The notes: a model not told the origin generated them from the sequence alone. Counted from the first letter of the stretch, positions 25,711 to 36,000 are shown. The stretch is DNA of 52,785 nucleotides from Pseudomonas sp. NFACC02 (GCF_900110765.1 NZ_FOEO01000039.1:1-52785), one strand, 5' to 3'. Numbers and translations: made by a program.

Positions 25711-27423
25711 TTATTTATCCACGCCAAGCGAAATAGATATCCTAGGGCCTATCTGGTTGAGTGCCGACTTAAACAACTCCCAAGCCTCTACGTTGGACCT
25801 ATTGAAATAGAAGTCACCACCGGGCGCTGCACCTGCATACAAAGTCCCATGTTTAATTGAGAAAAGACCACCTTCTCGGGCTTGCTTTACGAACAAAAAG
25901 TTTTTTTCGGCCGCATTGACAGTTTCAACCGCCCTGACTTTGCCGCCAGTGTGTATCAGTCTCTTTATAGAATGATTAATGAGAACAGCTAAAACTTCGC
26001 CACCCTCATACTCAGAAAAGAAGATTGGAACTATCCAGCTTTTCATTCTCAAATCCGTCGTCTTACCGTGACGAATGATTTGCTGCTCAGCATCGTATAG
26101 CAGACAGGTATCTTGGTGGCTTTGGATAAGATCTGCTTCGAATATCTCAAAGGCAATTGGTGCTTCTAGCTTCCTGAAATCTTGTTGGGGATCGCTTGAA
26201 AACCTTACATCAAAGCCAGCCCTTAACGGTACCCAAGGTTTTGCACGGGAAACGTCAGGTCTATCAGAGCGGGTCCAATGAAGCTTTTCAGAAGATGATG
26301 CTCCCTGAACTCCGAATCGCATCTCTGAATAAGCCCACTTGGAATACGCCCATCCAGATATTGTAATTAAGCCATTGTCCAACCTTACAACATCAACACT
26401 ATAGTCTATAGTCTGCGGCTCTGAAACCATTTTAGCTAAAGGCTGAACGGTACAGCCTTGAAACAGCTGCTGAATCAATCGATTATTTGAATATTCGATA
26501 TCGACTGCCAGATCCAAGCAACGCTGGTAGCGGTCCAAAACTGTCTTCCTTGCGATGTTGATCTCATCGGAAATCCGACCATCTGCGAACATACCGTCTA
26601 GTGAACTTTTGTAATTCTTTACCTCTTCATCCGCAAAAGACAAATGCACAACTGGGCCTTGGTAGAAGTTGTAACCGTGACGATTGAGTTTAAAGTCTGA
26701 TGGACCACGGGTTTTGCTGTCGGGATTACCCCGAACCAGAGCCGCAAGATATTCAACCTCAGACCTATAAAGCCGATGGATGATAAAAGCATCTAGTAGC
26801 GAGTCTATTGCCAAGTTGTGAAACTGCGGAGCGTTTTTTTGGGCAATAAAAGTTGTCCCATCGGCCATACAATGATTTGAGCCACCTTTGAACGCAGGAG
26901 TATGAATTCTCATCTCCTGCAAATCACTAATCTTGCTCAACGTCTTCAAATGTGAACTCATAAACGACTGAAACTGAGATGACATTGGTTGAAATGGGGA
27001 TGCCTGACCTAGCTCGCAGACCCAGTTAAAAGAGACTGAGCCTTGAATTTTTTTGTCATTCAGAAAATCATGAATACTTGACTTGAAATCCCTAGGTGTC
27101 CAGAATTCGTCCACATCAATGAATAGAATATGAGTATAACCCTCTTCTACGGCTTTTGCACATGACTGCGCGTATGCAATTTCTTGCATCCTTATACTGA
27201 TTGAAGGCGAGCATAGATCCAGCCAATCGCAGGAAGAATAGCTAAATTTATCAAAATTACTTGCCAACTCCTCGAGTACCGCAATCGAGTTGTCAGTGGT
27301 CCTATTGACAACGACTTCGACACCATCGAAACCAAAATAAAGATGGTGAAATACCCACTCATGCAGGTAAGCCGCCTCATCCTTTGCGATTGCAATTGCT
27401 TTTATCTTCCGCAGCTCGTTCAT
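25711..27423 (-). CDS. Glycosyltransferase, Glyco_tranf_2_4/GT92-like, large form
   Basis: A 570-residue protein with the same fold signature as the convergent neighbour: KAIAIAKDEAAYLHEWVFHH at the N-terminus and FIDVDEFWTP at about 100. Next come about 250 residues of catalytic and linker sequence, then the GWA module (357-359) with DRPDV and AGFDV, then about 130 further C-terminal residues with no recognised motif. A 15-base near-tandem duplication inside the module gives GWAYSKWAYSEM. It is the only minus-strand gene of the AT-rich block, so the two related genes face each other across a hairpin, which suggests an old inverted duplication followed by divergence. Donor and acceptor unknown. 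Confidence 0.8.
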   Translation of the reverse strand: MNELRKIKAIAIAKDEAAYLHEWVFHHLYFGFDGVEVVVNRTTDNSIAVLEELASNFDKFSYSSCDWLDLCSPSISIRMQEIAYAQSCAKAVEEGYTHILFIDVDEFWTPRDFKSSIHDFLNDKKIQGSVSFNWVCELGQASPFQPMSSQFQSFMSSHLKTLSKISDLQEMRIHTPAFKGGSNHCMADGTTFIAQKNAPQFHNLAIDSLLDAFIIHRLYRSEVEYLAALVRGNPDSKTRGPSDFKLNRHGYNFYQGPVVHLSFADEEVKNYKSSLDGMFADGRISDEINIARKTVLDRYQRCLDLAVDIEYSNNRLIQQLFQGCTVQPLAKMVSEPQTIDYSVDVVRLDNGLITISGWAYSKWAYSEMRFGVQGASSSEKLHWTRSDRPDVSRAKPWVPLRAGFDVRFSSDPQQDFRKLEAPIAFEIFEADLIQSHQDTCLLYDAEQQIIRHGKTTDLRMKSWIVPIFFSEYEGGEVLAVLINHSIKRLIHTGGKVRAVETVNAAEKNFLFVKQAREGGLFSIKHGTLYAGAAPGGDFYFNRSNVEAWELFKSALNQIGPRISISLGVDK

Positions 27424-27853
27424 AGCTACCTTGCCTGCACTTGAAATGGCAAAGACTATATCGAGTCATAAACAATTGGAATAGCATTAATGGTAAGAAG
27501 GGGCTAATCGGTATTGGTAGCGCCATCACTCCGTCATGATACGCGATAGCCGTATACCGCAAAAATTCGCCGCAGGGCGCTGTTATGCCTACACACGACG
27601 CGAGAGCGGAGGGTACCAAGATCTACATGTCGGCGCTTCCGCTCCGTACGCCTAGCATCACGGGCTAACTCATAGCACTGCCTTAGCTAGAGTGAGCCTA
27701 ATCCTAAGCCTCGTTCTCTGATATCCTCTGCTCCTCATTAAATCCGGTGACCTGCACCTGTTATAGGGGCTCTGAGCACGCTGCTAACCGATTAAATAGC
27801 TTGCTCCCCGATCAAATCATCTGAATCACCTGTTCGTCGGAAAGGATCGATAC
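27424..27853. other. Divergent intergenic region ahead of manC
   Basis: 430 bases between divergent genes. AAAGGA at 27840-27845 is the manC ribosome-binding site. No convincing sigma-70 pair, JUMPstart/ops element or gene is seen. Composition changes from AT-rich to the host level across this stretch, so it probably contains the right-hand junction of the acquired block; no insertion-sequence ends or direct repeats are visible. Confidence 0.5.
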
Positions 27854-29296
27854 ATGGAATTGATACCCGTAATTCTCTCTGGCGGCGTTGGCAGCCGGCT
27901 GTGGCCCGTGTCTCGCGAGGCCCATCCCAAGCCGTTCATGACGCTGCCGGACGGCCAAAACCTGATTCAGAAAACCTTCCTGCGAGCGTCTGCGCTGGAA
28001 GGTGTTTCGCAAGTACTGACGGTCACAAATCGCGATCTGCTGTTCAAGACCGAGGACGAATACCGTTCCGTTAACAAAGCCGGACTGGCCCAGGGCTACA
28101 TTCTTGAACCATTTGGCCGCAACACGGCTGCCGCGGTGGCCATGGCAGCGCTGCAGATCAAGGCGCTGCAGGGTTCCGACGCTCACATGCTTGTTCTGGC
28201 GGCGGATCATCTGATTCAGGATGAGAAGGCGTTTGGCGCGGCTGTTTCCAAGGCGGTGGAGCTGTCCGAACAGGGCTGGCTGGTCACCTTCGGGATCCAG
28301 CCGCAATATCCTGAAACAGGATTCGGTTATATCGAGGCGGGTGGTTCGGCTGGCCAGGAAGGCGGTTTGAAAGTTGCGCGTTTCGTTGAAAAGCCTGATC
28401 TGGCCACTGCGCAGTCCTATGTCGCGGCCGGAAACTATTTCTGGAACTCGGGCATGTTCTGTTTCAAAGTCGAAACAGTATTGGCGCAGTTTGCCGAACA
28501 CGCTCCGGACGTACTGGAAGCGGCGGCGGCTTCACTGGCCAGTTCTCGCTTGACCAAAGGCAATGCCTATCATTGCCTCGCCGTTGATGCCGACTCGTTT
28601 GCAAACGTTCCTGATATCTCGATCGACTATGCGTTGATGGAGCGCTCGAACAAGGTCGCTACCGTTCCTTGCGACATTGGCTGGAGCGATATCGGCTCCT
28701 GGAATGCAGTCAGTGAGCTAACCGCTCAGGACGATGACGGCAACCGATTCGAAGGCGAAGTCCTGTCACACGGTTCGCGCAACAACTATGTGAACTCAGA
28801 AGAGCGCCTGACTGCACTGGTGGGTGTCGAAGACCTGCTGGTCGTCGACACCGCCGACGCGTTGATGATCGCGCATAAGGATCATGCGCAGGATGTGAAG
28901 CACATCGTCACGCAGCTGAAGAAGTCGGGGCACACCCTGCATCAACTGCATCAGACGGTCCACCGCCCGTGGGGCACCTATACCACGCTGGAAAACGGTG
29001 AGCGGTTCAAGATCAAGCGCATCGTCGTCAAGCCGAAAGCGTCGCTCTCCCTGCAAATGCACCACCACCGTAGCGAGCACTGGATTGTGGTCAGCGGCAT
29101 GGCGGTCGTGGTCAATGACGATCAGGAGCTGATGCTCAACACCAACGAGTCGACATTTATTCGTGCCGGCCACAGGCATCGTTTGAGCAATCCTGGTGTC
29201 ATAGACCTGGTGCTGATCGAGGTGCAGAGCGGTGACTATCTTGGCGAGGACGATATTGTTCGCTTCGAGGACGTCTACGGCCGCGCTGGCGCTTGA
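27854..29296 (+). CDS. manC: Mannose-1-phosphate guanylyltransferase / mannose-6-phosphate isomerase
   Basis: Bifunctional type II PMI-GMP enzyme (AlgA/WbpW family) that makes GDP-mannose, the precursor of GDP-D-rhamnose. The 480-residue product has the guanylyltransferase signature GGVGSRLWPVSRE followed by HPKPF near the N-terminus, the FGRNTAAA and GYIEAG motifs, and a C-terminal isomerase cupin with RPWGTY and QMHHHRSEHW. It feeds Gmd at 38402. In P. aeruginosa the equivalent gene (wbpW) also lies with gmd, rmd, wzm and wzt. A terminator follows at 29456-29490, so it may be a separate transcription unit. Confidence 0.95.
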   Translation: MELIPVILSGGVGSRLWPVSREAHPKPFMTLPDGQNLIQKTFLRASALEGVSQVLTVTNRDLLFKTEDEYRSVNKAGLAQGYILEPFGRNTAAAVAMAALQIKALQGSDAHMLVLAADHLIQDEKAFGAAVSKAVELSEQGWLVTFGIQPQYPETGFGYIEAGGSAGQEGGLKVARFVEKPDLATAQSYVAAGNYFWNSGMFCFKVETVLAQFAEHAPDVLEAAAASLASSRLTKGNAYHCLAVDADSFANVPDISIDYALMERSNKVATVPCDIGWSDIGSWNAVSELTAQDDDGNRFEGEVLSHGSRNNYVNSEERLTALVGVEDLLVVDTADALMIAHKDHAQDVKHIVTQLKKSGHTLHQLHQTVHRPWGTYTTLENGERFKIKRIVVKPKASLSLQMHHHRSEHWIVVSGMAVVVNDDQELMLNTNESTFIRAGHRHRLSNPGVIDLVLIEVQSGDYLGEDDIVRFEDVYGRAGA

Positions 29297-29455
29297 TCGA
29301 GCACCTGTCAGGGCGCTGATCTCGTTTGGGACTATTAATGCACCGGCCTTGGCCCCTGCAACTGAAACGTATGGGACGAGGCTTGGTGCGGTGGGCTGAA
29401 ATGCCGTAGGACGGCACATGGCTGGCCAGGGCTCGGATTTGTAGGCTCAATTACA

Positions 29456-29490
29456 AGCCCGCTTGCATTCGGCACAGCGGGCTGTTTTTT
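29456..29490 (+). terminator. Rho-independent terminator between manC and wzm
   Basis: AGCCCGC (29456-29462) pairs with GCGGGCT (29477-29483), followed by G and six T. A clear terminator inside a locus whose genes all point the same way; wzm therefore needs its own promoter in the following 93 bases or read-through. Confidence 0.8.
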
Positions 29491-29583
29491 CTTGATCTGG
29501 TCAGGACAGGCTGGCGTTCTCACCAACAAGAACCCATTCGCCGGATTAGCGCACACCATCAAACACGCCATCGAGGGTCACTC

Positions 29584-30378
29584 ATGTTCGGCATGTTGAA
29601 AGGGCTTTGGGACTACCGAAGCTTTATTGTTACATCTATCAAAAACGAATTCGTCGCTCGCTTCGTGCGTAGCAAACTGGGCGGACTGTGGATGATCATC
29701 CACCCGCTGTCGCAAGTCGCCATTTATGCTCTGATCCTTTCCAACGTCCTGGCGGCCAAGCTTCCTGGAATCGATAACAAATACGCTTATGCGCTGTACC
29801 TGATGGCGGGTATTTTGGCCTGGAACCTGTTCTCCGAGGTTGTCTCACGCTGCTTGAGCATCTTCATCGAGCAAGGCAATCTGATGAAGAAGATGCGCTT
29901 CCCGCGCATCGCCCTGCCAGTGATCGTACTGGGCTCATGCTTGCTGAATAATTTGCTGCTGTTCGTTGCGGTGCTGGTCGTGTTCGCGTTGCTTGGTCAT
30001 ATGCCGACGATGCAAATGTTCTGGCTGATTCCTCTCACTGTCGCGGTGACCGCGCTTGCCTTGGGACTCGGTCTCGTTCTTGGCGTTCTTAACGTCTTCG
30101 TGCGAGACATAGGCCAGATCGTGCCGATCATTCTGCAAGTGTGGTTTTGGTTCACGCCTATCGTGTACTCGGCGAACATCATCCCTGAAGACTTGCGCTC
30201 CTATATGGTCTGGAACCCGATGTACTCGATCGTCACCGCCTATCACGATGTGCTGGTGTATCAAGTACCTCCCCAGACCCAGGAAATTGCCGTAACTGCG
30301 GCGGTATCGGTGGGATTGATGTTGCTGGGCCTGTTTATGTTTCGCCGCGCGGCGCCTGAAATGGTGGATTCCCTATGA
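29584..30378 (+). CDS. wzm: O-polysaccharide ABC transporter permease
   Basis: Wzm, the membrane half of the ABC-2 transporter that moves the finished lipid-linked polysaccharide across the inner membrane. The 264-residue length and about six hydrophobic segments are standard, with the amphipathic N-terminal region (SFIVTSIKNEFVARFVRSKLG) and RFPRIALPVIVLGS typical of the family. GAGGG at 29573-29577 precedes ATG. It overlaps wzt by four bases (ATGA), so the two halves are made together. Its presence, with no Wzx/Wzy, shows the O-chain is exported by the ABC route. Confidence 0.95.
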   Translation: MFGMLKGLWDYRSFIVTSIKNEFVARFVRSKLGGLWMIIHPLSQVAIYALILSNVLAAKLPGIDNKYAYALYLMAGILAWNLFSEVVSRCLSIFIEQGNLMKKMRFPRIALPVIVLGSCLLNNLLLFVAVLVVFALLGHMPTMQMFWLIPLTVAVTALALGLGLVLGVLNVFVRDIGQIVPIILQVWFWFTPIVYSANIIPEDLRSYMVWNPMYSIVTAYHDVLVYQVPPQTQEIAVTAAVSVGLMLLGLFMFRRAAPEMVDSL

Positions 30379-31601
30379 GCCTGTTGACTGTCAGCAACTT
30401 GGGCAAAGCTTACCGGGTCTACAATTCAGAGTGGAAGCGAATCGCCAGCTGGTTTTACGTGCCAGCCAAGGCGAGTCAGGAGCACTGGGTATTACGCGAC
30501 GTTAATTTTTCGATCGAGCCAGGCGAAGCAATCGGCATCGTTGGCCAGAACGGCGCAGGTAAATCAACCCTTCTGAAAATGATCACTGGCACACTACAGC
30601 CGACCGAAGGTTCGATCGAAGTCAATGGACGAATCGCTGCCATTCTGGAGCTCGGCATGGGTTTCAACCCCGAGCTGACTGGACGTCAGAACGTGTATCA
30701 CGCTGCAGGCCTGATGGGTTTCCACAACCATCAGATCGATGAGGTCATCAAAGATATCGAGGCGTTCGCAGAGATCGGGGAGTACTTTGATGAAAGTGTT
30801 CGCACCTACTCCAGCGGCATGCAGATGCGAGTCGCCTTCTCCGTAGCCACGGCGTTTCGTCCGGACATACTGATCGTGGATGAGGCGCTTTCCGTCGGCG
30901 ACAGTTATTTCCAGCACAAGAGTTTTGGGCGGATCAAAGAGTTTCAGGAACTCGGGACGACACTGATCATCGTTTCCCATGACCGTGGGTCAATTCAAGC
31001 GCTCTGTGATCGGGCCATTCTGCTGGATGAAGGCGGAATCGTTAAGGACGGACCTCCGGAAGAGGTCATGGACTTCTATAACGCGATTCTTGCCGATAAA
31101 GAGAACGCCACCGTTGAGGTGAAATCACTCAACGATGGAGCCAAGCAAACTCGATCTGGCAGCCGTAAAGCCACAATCGAAAGCGTCACGCTTTATGACA
31201 AATCCGGCGAGCCGGTGGAATTTGTCGGTGTCGGAGATGAGGTGACCCTGCGGATTGAAACTCATGTTCACCACCCCCTCCCAGAGCTGGTGGTCGGCTA
31301 TGTCATCAAAGACCGCTTGGGGCAGAACGTTTTTGGCACCAACACCCACCATCTGAACTGCAAGTCAATAGACGTGCAGGCCGGAGCAAGACCTGCCTGG
31401 AATTTCAAGTTCTCTGCAAACCTGGGCGTGGGTTCCTATTCTGTCGCTGTGGCACTGCATGCTTCGGATAACCATATCGCCGAAAACTTTGAATGGCTGG
31501 ACCTCGCCTTGGTGTTCAACGTCGTCAACATCGGACAGAGCACCTTTGTAGGTTTGACATGGATGCCGCCCATCGTCGAGGTCGATCATCGATCCGCTTG
31601 A
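30375..31601 (+). CDS. wzt: O-polysaccharide ABC transporter ATPase with C-terminal glycan-binding domain
   Basis: Wzt, the ATPase half of the exporter. The 408-residue product has Walker A GQNGAGKST (57-65), signature YSSGMQMR (145-152), Walker B ILIVDE (165-170), switch His202, and a C-terminal beta-sandwich at about 260-405. The extra domain marks the long Wzt type that, as in E. coli O8/O9a, recognises the chemically capped non-reducing end of the chain before export. This fits the methyltransferase-like terminator encoded immediately downstream. Coupled to wzm by ATGA. Confidence 0.95.
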   Translation: MSLLTVSNLGKAYRVYNSEWKRIASWFYVPAKASQEHWVLRDVNFSIEPGEAIGIVGQNGAGKSTLLKMITGTLQPTEGSIEVNGRIAAILELGMGFNPELTGRQNVYHAAGLMGFHNHQIDEVIKDIEAFAEIGEYFDESVRTYSSGMQMRVAFSVATAFRPDILIVDEALSVGDSYFQHKSFGRIKEFQELGTTLIIVSHDRGSIQALCDRAILLDEGGIVKDGPPEEVMDFYNAILADKENATVEVKSLNDGAKQTRSGSRKATIESVTLYDKSGEPVEFVGVGDEVTLRIETHVHHPLPELVVGYVIKDRLGQNVFGTNTHHLNCKSIDVQAGARPAWNFKFSANLGVGSYSVAVALHASDNHIAENFEWLDLALVFNVVNIGQSTFVGLTWMPPIVEVDHRSA

Positions 31602-31704
31602 AGGGCTTAGCCCCCCGCCCTTCTCAGGTGGGGGACGTACTGGGGCCGGCGCCTCGTTTTCAATAGAACAGCTGGCAGTACAGCTTGTAAATCAGGGTAT
31701 GTGA

Positions 31705-33069
31705 GTGAGCGAATTTTACAGAGCATTTGAAGACAAGCACCGTGGATCCAGAGAGTTGATCCTTGAACGACTGGCAGTCTACAAACCCTACATCGAAAAA
31801 ATTCGAGAATGTTGGGACCTGGAGGTGACAGACCTCGGTTGCGGCAGGGGCGAATGGCTGGAGTTGCTGACCTCGTTGCAGGTCCGCTGTCATGGGGTGG
31901 ACCTCGACGATGAAATGCTGGCCTCGTGCAAGAAGCGAGGCTTGGCGGTTTCACACAGCGACGCTATCAGCTACCTCAAGCAACTGCCGGATGCGACCCA
32001 AATGGCGGTGACCGCTTTCCATCTGGTCGAACACATTCCTTTCCAACAGCTGCAGACGTTGGTTCAGGAAGCGAAGCGCGTGCTGGTCCCAGGTGGACTT
32101 CTGATACTGGAGACCCCGAATCCGGAGAATCTGACAGTCGGCACCTGCAACTTCTATATGGATCCCACCCACGTTAATCCTCTGCCGCCCCTCCTACTGC
32201 AGTTCCTGCCGGATTACTACGGCTACGCTCGCTCAACGATCCTACGATTACAAGAGCCTGCACCCCTCTCAGAGATGAACGATGTCACTCTGTCGCAAGT
32301 GCTCCGCGGAGTCAGCCCGGACTACGCAGTGGTTGCGCAGACCCCTGCGCAAGGCGCATCCGAGCCACAACTAGATCAATTATTCGACGATAAAATCGGC
32401 GTTGATCTTGACGGCGTTGCTGCGGTTTTCGACCGTAAGATTGGTGAAATGCAAGCGCAAAGCTGGGCAGCAAACCACGCAGTCAACACCCTGCAGGAAA
32501 GCATGGCGTCTATGCAGATGTCGCTGAAAATTCAGCTCAACAGCGTTGAGCTTGAAAACAGAACGCTGCGCACTGAGAACTCGAAACTGCGAACCGAGTT
32601 TGTCGAACAGCAGAGACTCATCACTCACGTCGCTTGGCAATGCAACCATCAGGAGCAGCTATTAAAGGAGATGGCTGCGCGACTAGAGGCCAGTGCCGGT
32701 CGTATGCATGCGCTCAGTGTACTCATTCCTCGTCGCCTGGTTTCAACTGCCCATTATCTGCGTGCACAAAGGAACATGCTGGTCCGTGACGGCGCGAAAG
32801 CACGTGCGAAATCGATCACACGGAAGGTTGTTTTCTATTCGATCCGAAAACTTTCGCGATACGAAGGCATTAAGAAGTCAGGAATCGTTGTGCTTAAAAA
32901 AGTGGGCGCTTACGACTTCCTGCGCTCTCGCCTTGTGTTGCGGGATATCCCGCTGTTCCACCCGGACGTCGAAACATCGGTGAGCATCGGCACTGAAAAC
33001 CTCTCTCCACATGCACGCACAGTGCTGGCAAAACTCAAACTCGCGGAAAAGACTCGGGGCGGGATTTAA
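31705..33069 (+). CDS. WbdD-like methyltransferase with coiled coil (O-chain terminator)
   Basis: A 454-residue protein with an N-terminal class I SAM-methyltransferase (motif I VTDLGCGRGEW at 41-51, acidic VDLDD at 65-69, post-motif LVPGGLLILETPNPEN) and a C-terminal coiled coil (about 245-345) followed by a basic region (RAKSITRKVVFY). This is the plan of WbdD, which caps the growing chain with methyl and, by its coiled coil, sets chain length; the kinase domain of O9a WbdD is absent, as expected for a methyl-only cap of the O8 type. The start is GTG at 31705 with AGGG 31694-31697 upstream; the in-frame ATG at 31699 is directly followed by TGA. Placed between wzt and the polymerase-like glycosyltransferase, three bases before the latter. 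Confidence 0.86.
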   Translation: MSEFYRAFEDKHRGSRELILERLAVYKPYIEKIRECWDLEVTDLGCGRGEWLELLTSLQVRCHGVDLDDEMLASCKKRGLAVSHSDAISYLKQLPDATQMAVTAFHLVEHIPFQQLQTLVQEAKRVLVPGGLLILETPNPENLTVGTCNFYMDPTHVNPLPPLLLQFLPDYYGYARSTILRLQEPAPLSEMNDVTLSQVLRGVSPDYAVVAQTPAQGASEPQLDQLFDDKIGVDLDGVAAVFDRKIGEMQAQSWAANHAVNTLQESMASMQMSLKIQLNSVELENRTLRTENSKLRTEFVEQQRLITHVAWQCNHQEQLLKEMAARLEASAGRMHALSVLIPRRLVSTAHYLRAQRNMLVRDGAKARAKSITRKVVFYSIRKLSRYEGIKKSGIVVLKKVGAYDFLRSRLVLRDIPLFHPDVETSVSIGTENLSPHARTVLAKLKLAEKTRGGI

Positions 33070-33072
33070 ATA

Positions 33073-36000
33073 ATGCGTATTGTGATCGACCTGCAAGGTG
33101 CCCAGACCGAAAGCCGCTTCCGTGGTATCGGCAGATACAGCCTTTCGCTGGCACTGGCGATAGTGCGTAACAGAGGTGAACACGATGTTCATCTCGTACT
33201 GAATGGTCTTCTTTCCGAAACCATCGAGTCCATTCAGTCGGCGTTCGCCGGCCTGCTGCCCTCCGAAAACATTCACGTATGGTATGCGCCAGGTCCCGTG
33301 TCAGAGATTCACGAAGGGAATCTGGAGCGCCGTAAAGCGGCTGAACTCATACGCGAAGGATTTATTGCAAGCCTGAAGCCCGACATTATTCATGTGTCGT
33401 CGCTCATAGAGGGCTATCTTGATGATGCAGTGACGAGCATTGGTCGCTTCGATACGAAAACGCCTGTAAGCGTCTCTCACTATGACCTGATTCCTTTACT
33501 CAACCCCGCGCAGTATCTGAACGCGAGCCCGAGTTACAAGCAGCATTACATGGGCAAAATCGACGCTCTTCAACGAGCATCTCTTGTACTGTCGATTTCT
33601 GAGTTTTCCCGAGCGGAAGGTGTTGAATATCTGTCAGTGGACGAGTCGAACTCGGTCAACGTGTCGACGGCGATCGACGACGTGTTCCAGCCGCACACGA
33701 TCTCGCCAGACCACGCTGCGATTTTTCTTCAGAACCTGGGCATCAGTAAATCCTATGTGTTCTATACCGGTGGAGCAGACGACCGAAAAAACCTGACGCG
33801 TCTTGTGCACGCTTTCGCAAAACTCCCTGAGGCTGTCCGTAACAGGCACCAGTTGGTTTTCGCTGGGAAAATCCCCGTCAGCCATTCGAACAATCTGATT
33901 GCCGAGGGCTGTGCGAAGGGCTTGCAACCCGAAGACTTGATTTTTCTAGGCTATGTCGACGAGCAGCAACTGGTCACCCTCTATAACCTTTGCCGGGTTT
34001 TCGTATTTCCTTCCTGGCATGAAGGCTTCGGATTGCCGCCTCTTGAGGCTATGGCATGTGGCGCCGCAGCGATCGGGTCGCGAGCCTCCAGCATCCCCGA
34101 AGTACTAGGTTGGGATGAGGCGTTATTTGATCCGTACGACGTTGGGGCCATCAGCGCCAAAATGCTTCAGGCCATTGATGACGAAGCGTTCAGAACAGCG
34201 CTCATTGCACATGGCATAAAGCAGGCCAAATTGTTTACCTGGGATCATTCGGCCCAGACCGCTATCAATGCGTTCGAGCATTATCTGGCTGAGCGGAAAC
34301 CGGCTGCGCCGGTCTCCAAAGGGCTGCACAGGAAGCGTCTCGCCTTCGTATCACCCATGCCGCCGGAACGCACTGGTATTGCAGGATACTCTGCCGAACT
34401 CCTCCCCGAGCTCTACAAACACTATGACATAGACCTGGTGGTCAACCAGAACTCGGTGAAGGACGAGTGGGCACTGAAGAATTGCGCAATCCGTGACCCG
34501 CAGTGGCTGCTGGACAATGCCGGCACGGTGGATCGCGTGATCTACCAGATGGGCAATTCGACGTTTCATCTGCACATGCTTGAACTCATGAGGCTGGTGC
34601 CTGGCGTCGTAGTGCTTCACGACTTCTACACCAGCGGGCTCAAATCCTATCTTCAAGACACCAAGATGAGTCCGAATGCCTGGGATGAAGCGCTTTACTA
34701 CTCACACGGCTACAGCGCCCTGATTGAGAAATATCAGCACGCGAATGACGACGACATTCGGGTCAAGTACCCGACGAATCTTGAAATATTTCAACAAGCA
34801 CATGGCGTTATCTTTCACTCTAACTTTGCCAAGGAGCTTGGCCAGCACTGGTATGGCGAACGTCTGGCCGCAAAGTGCGACCTGATCCCGCTGCTTCGAC
34901 AACCGGCGCCCGCCAGTGATCGGGGTGCAGCCAAGAAACTAGCGGGCCTGGACGCTGACGATCTGGTTGTGTGCAGCTTTGGCTTCCTGGACCCGACCAA
35001 GCTGAATGATCTTCTTCTGGAAGCGTGGGTTGACTCGGAACTGGCAAAAGACCCGCGATGCAAGCTGGTCTTCGTCGGTGATATCGATAATCCTCCTTAC
35101 CGGGAAAAATTGGATCAACTCATTTCAAAAGCCGCGCACCCCGCCAATATCAAGATCACGGGATGGGTCGATTCGGCTACCTACAATGGTTATCTGGCTG
35201 CTACCGACATCGCCGTGCAACTGCGGGGTAATTCGAGGGGCGAGACATCCGCTGCGGTCTTGGACTGTATGAACTACGGTGCTGCGGTCATTGCTAATGC
35301 TAATGGCTCGTTTGCCGAACTCGACAGCGATGCCACGATCATGCTGCAGGATAAATTCGAGGTTGCCGAGCTCCAGCAGGCACTTGAACTTATGAGAAGC
35401 AACCAGCCGATGCGAGAGAAAGTCGCAGCAAAAGGCCTGGAGGTGATTCGCACCCGACACTCACCTGAGAATTGCGCGAACTTGTATTTCGACTCTGTTG
35501 AACGACATTACGTAAATAATCGGTACAGTCTTGACGCTTTGCTTCGGCGGGTTTTCGATAACGCAAGCGACGATTACCTTCGCGAACATAACGTTCGTCT
35601 TGCGGACTGCCTCTCGCAGAACTTCCCGCTTGAGAGGTCTTACAAGACCGTCTATCTGGACATCACGGCTACTCACGTAACTACTTTGAGAACCGGAATT
35701 GAAAGGGTAGCAATGGCCGTCATGATGGCACTGTTGAAAAAGACCCTGCCGTCGGTCCGTTTTGAGCCGGTGTATCTCTGCAAAACCAATGATGTTTGGG
35801 GATACAAAACCGCAACGTCCTTCACGCTGGAATGCATCGGCGCACCCGCTTTACTCAACGATGAGGTTGTAGTACCTCAAAAGGGTGACACGGTATTGAC
35901 TCTGGATTGGTCTGGCAGTCTCGTTCAGGCCTATGAATCCGGCTATTTTTCACATCTCATGAACAACGGCGTAAAAATTTACGCAACCGTGTTCGACCTT

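Noticed and set aside
20783..27853. Insertion sequence or prophage ends around the AT-rich block
   Set aside because: No transposase, integrase, tRNA target or terminal repeats could be seen at either boundary.
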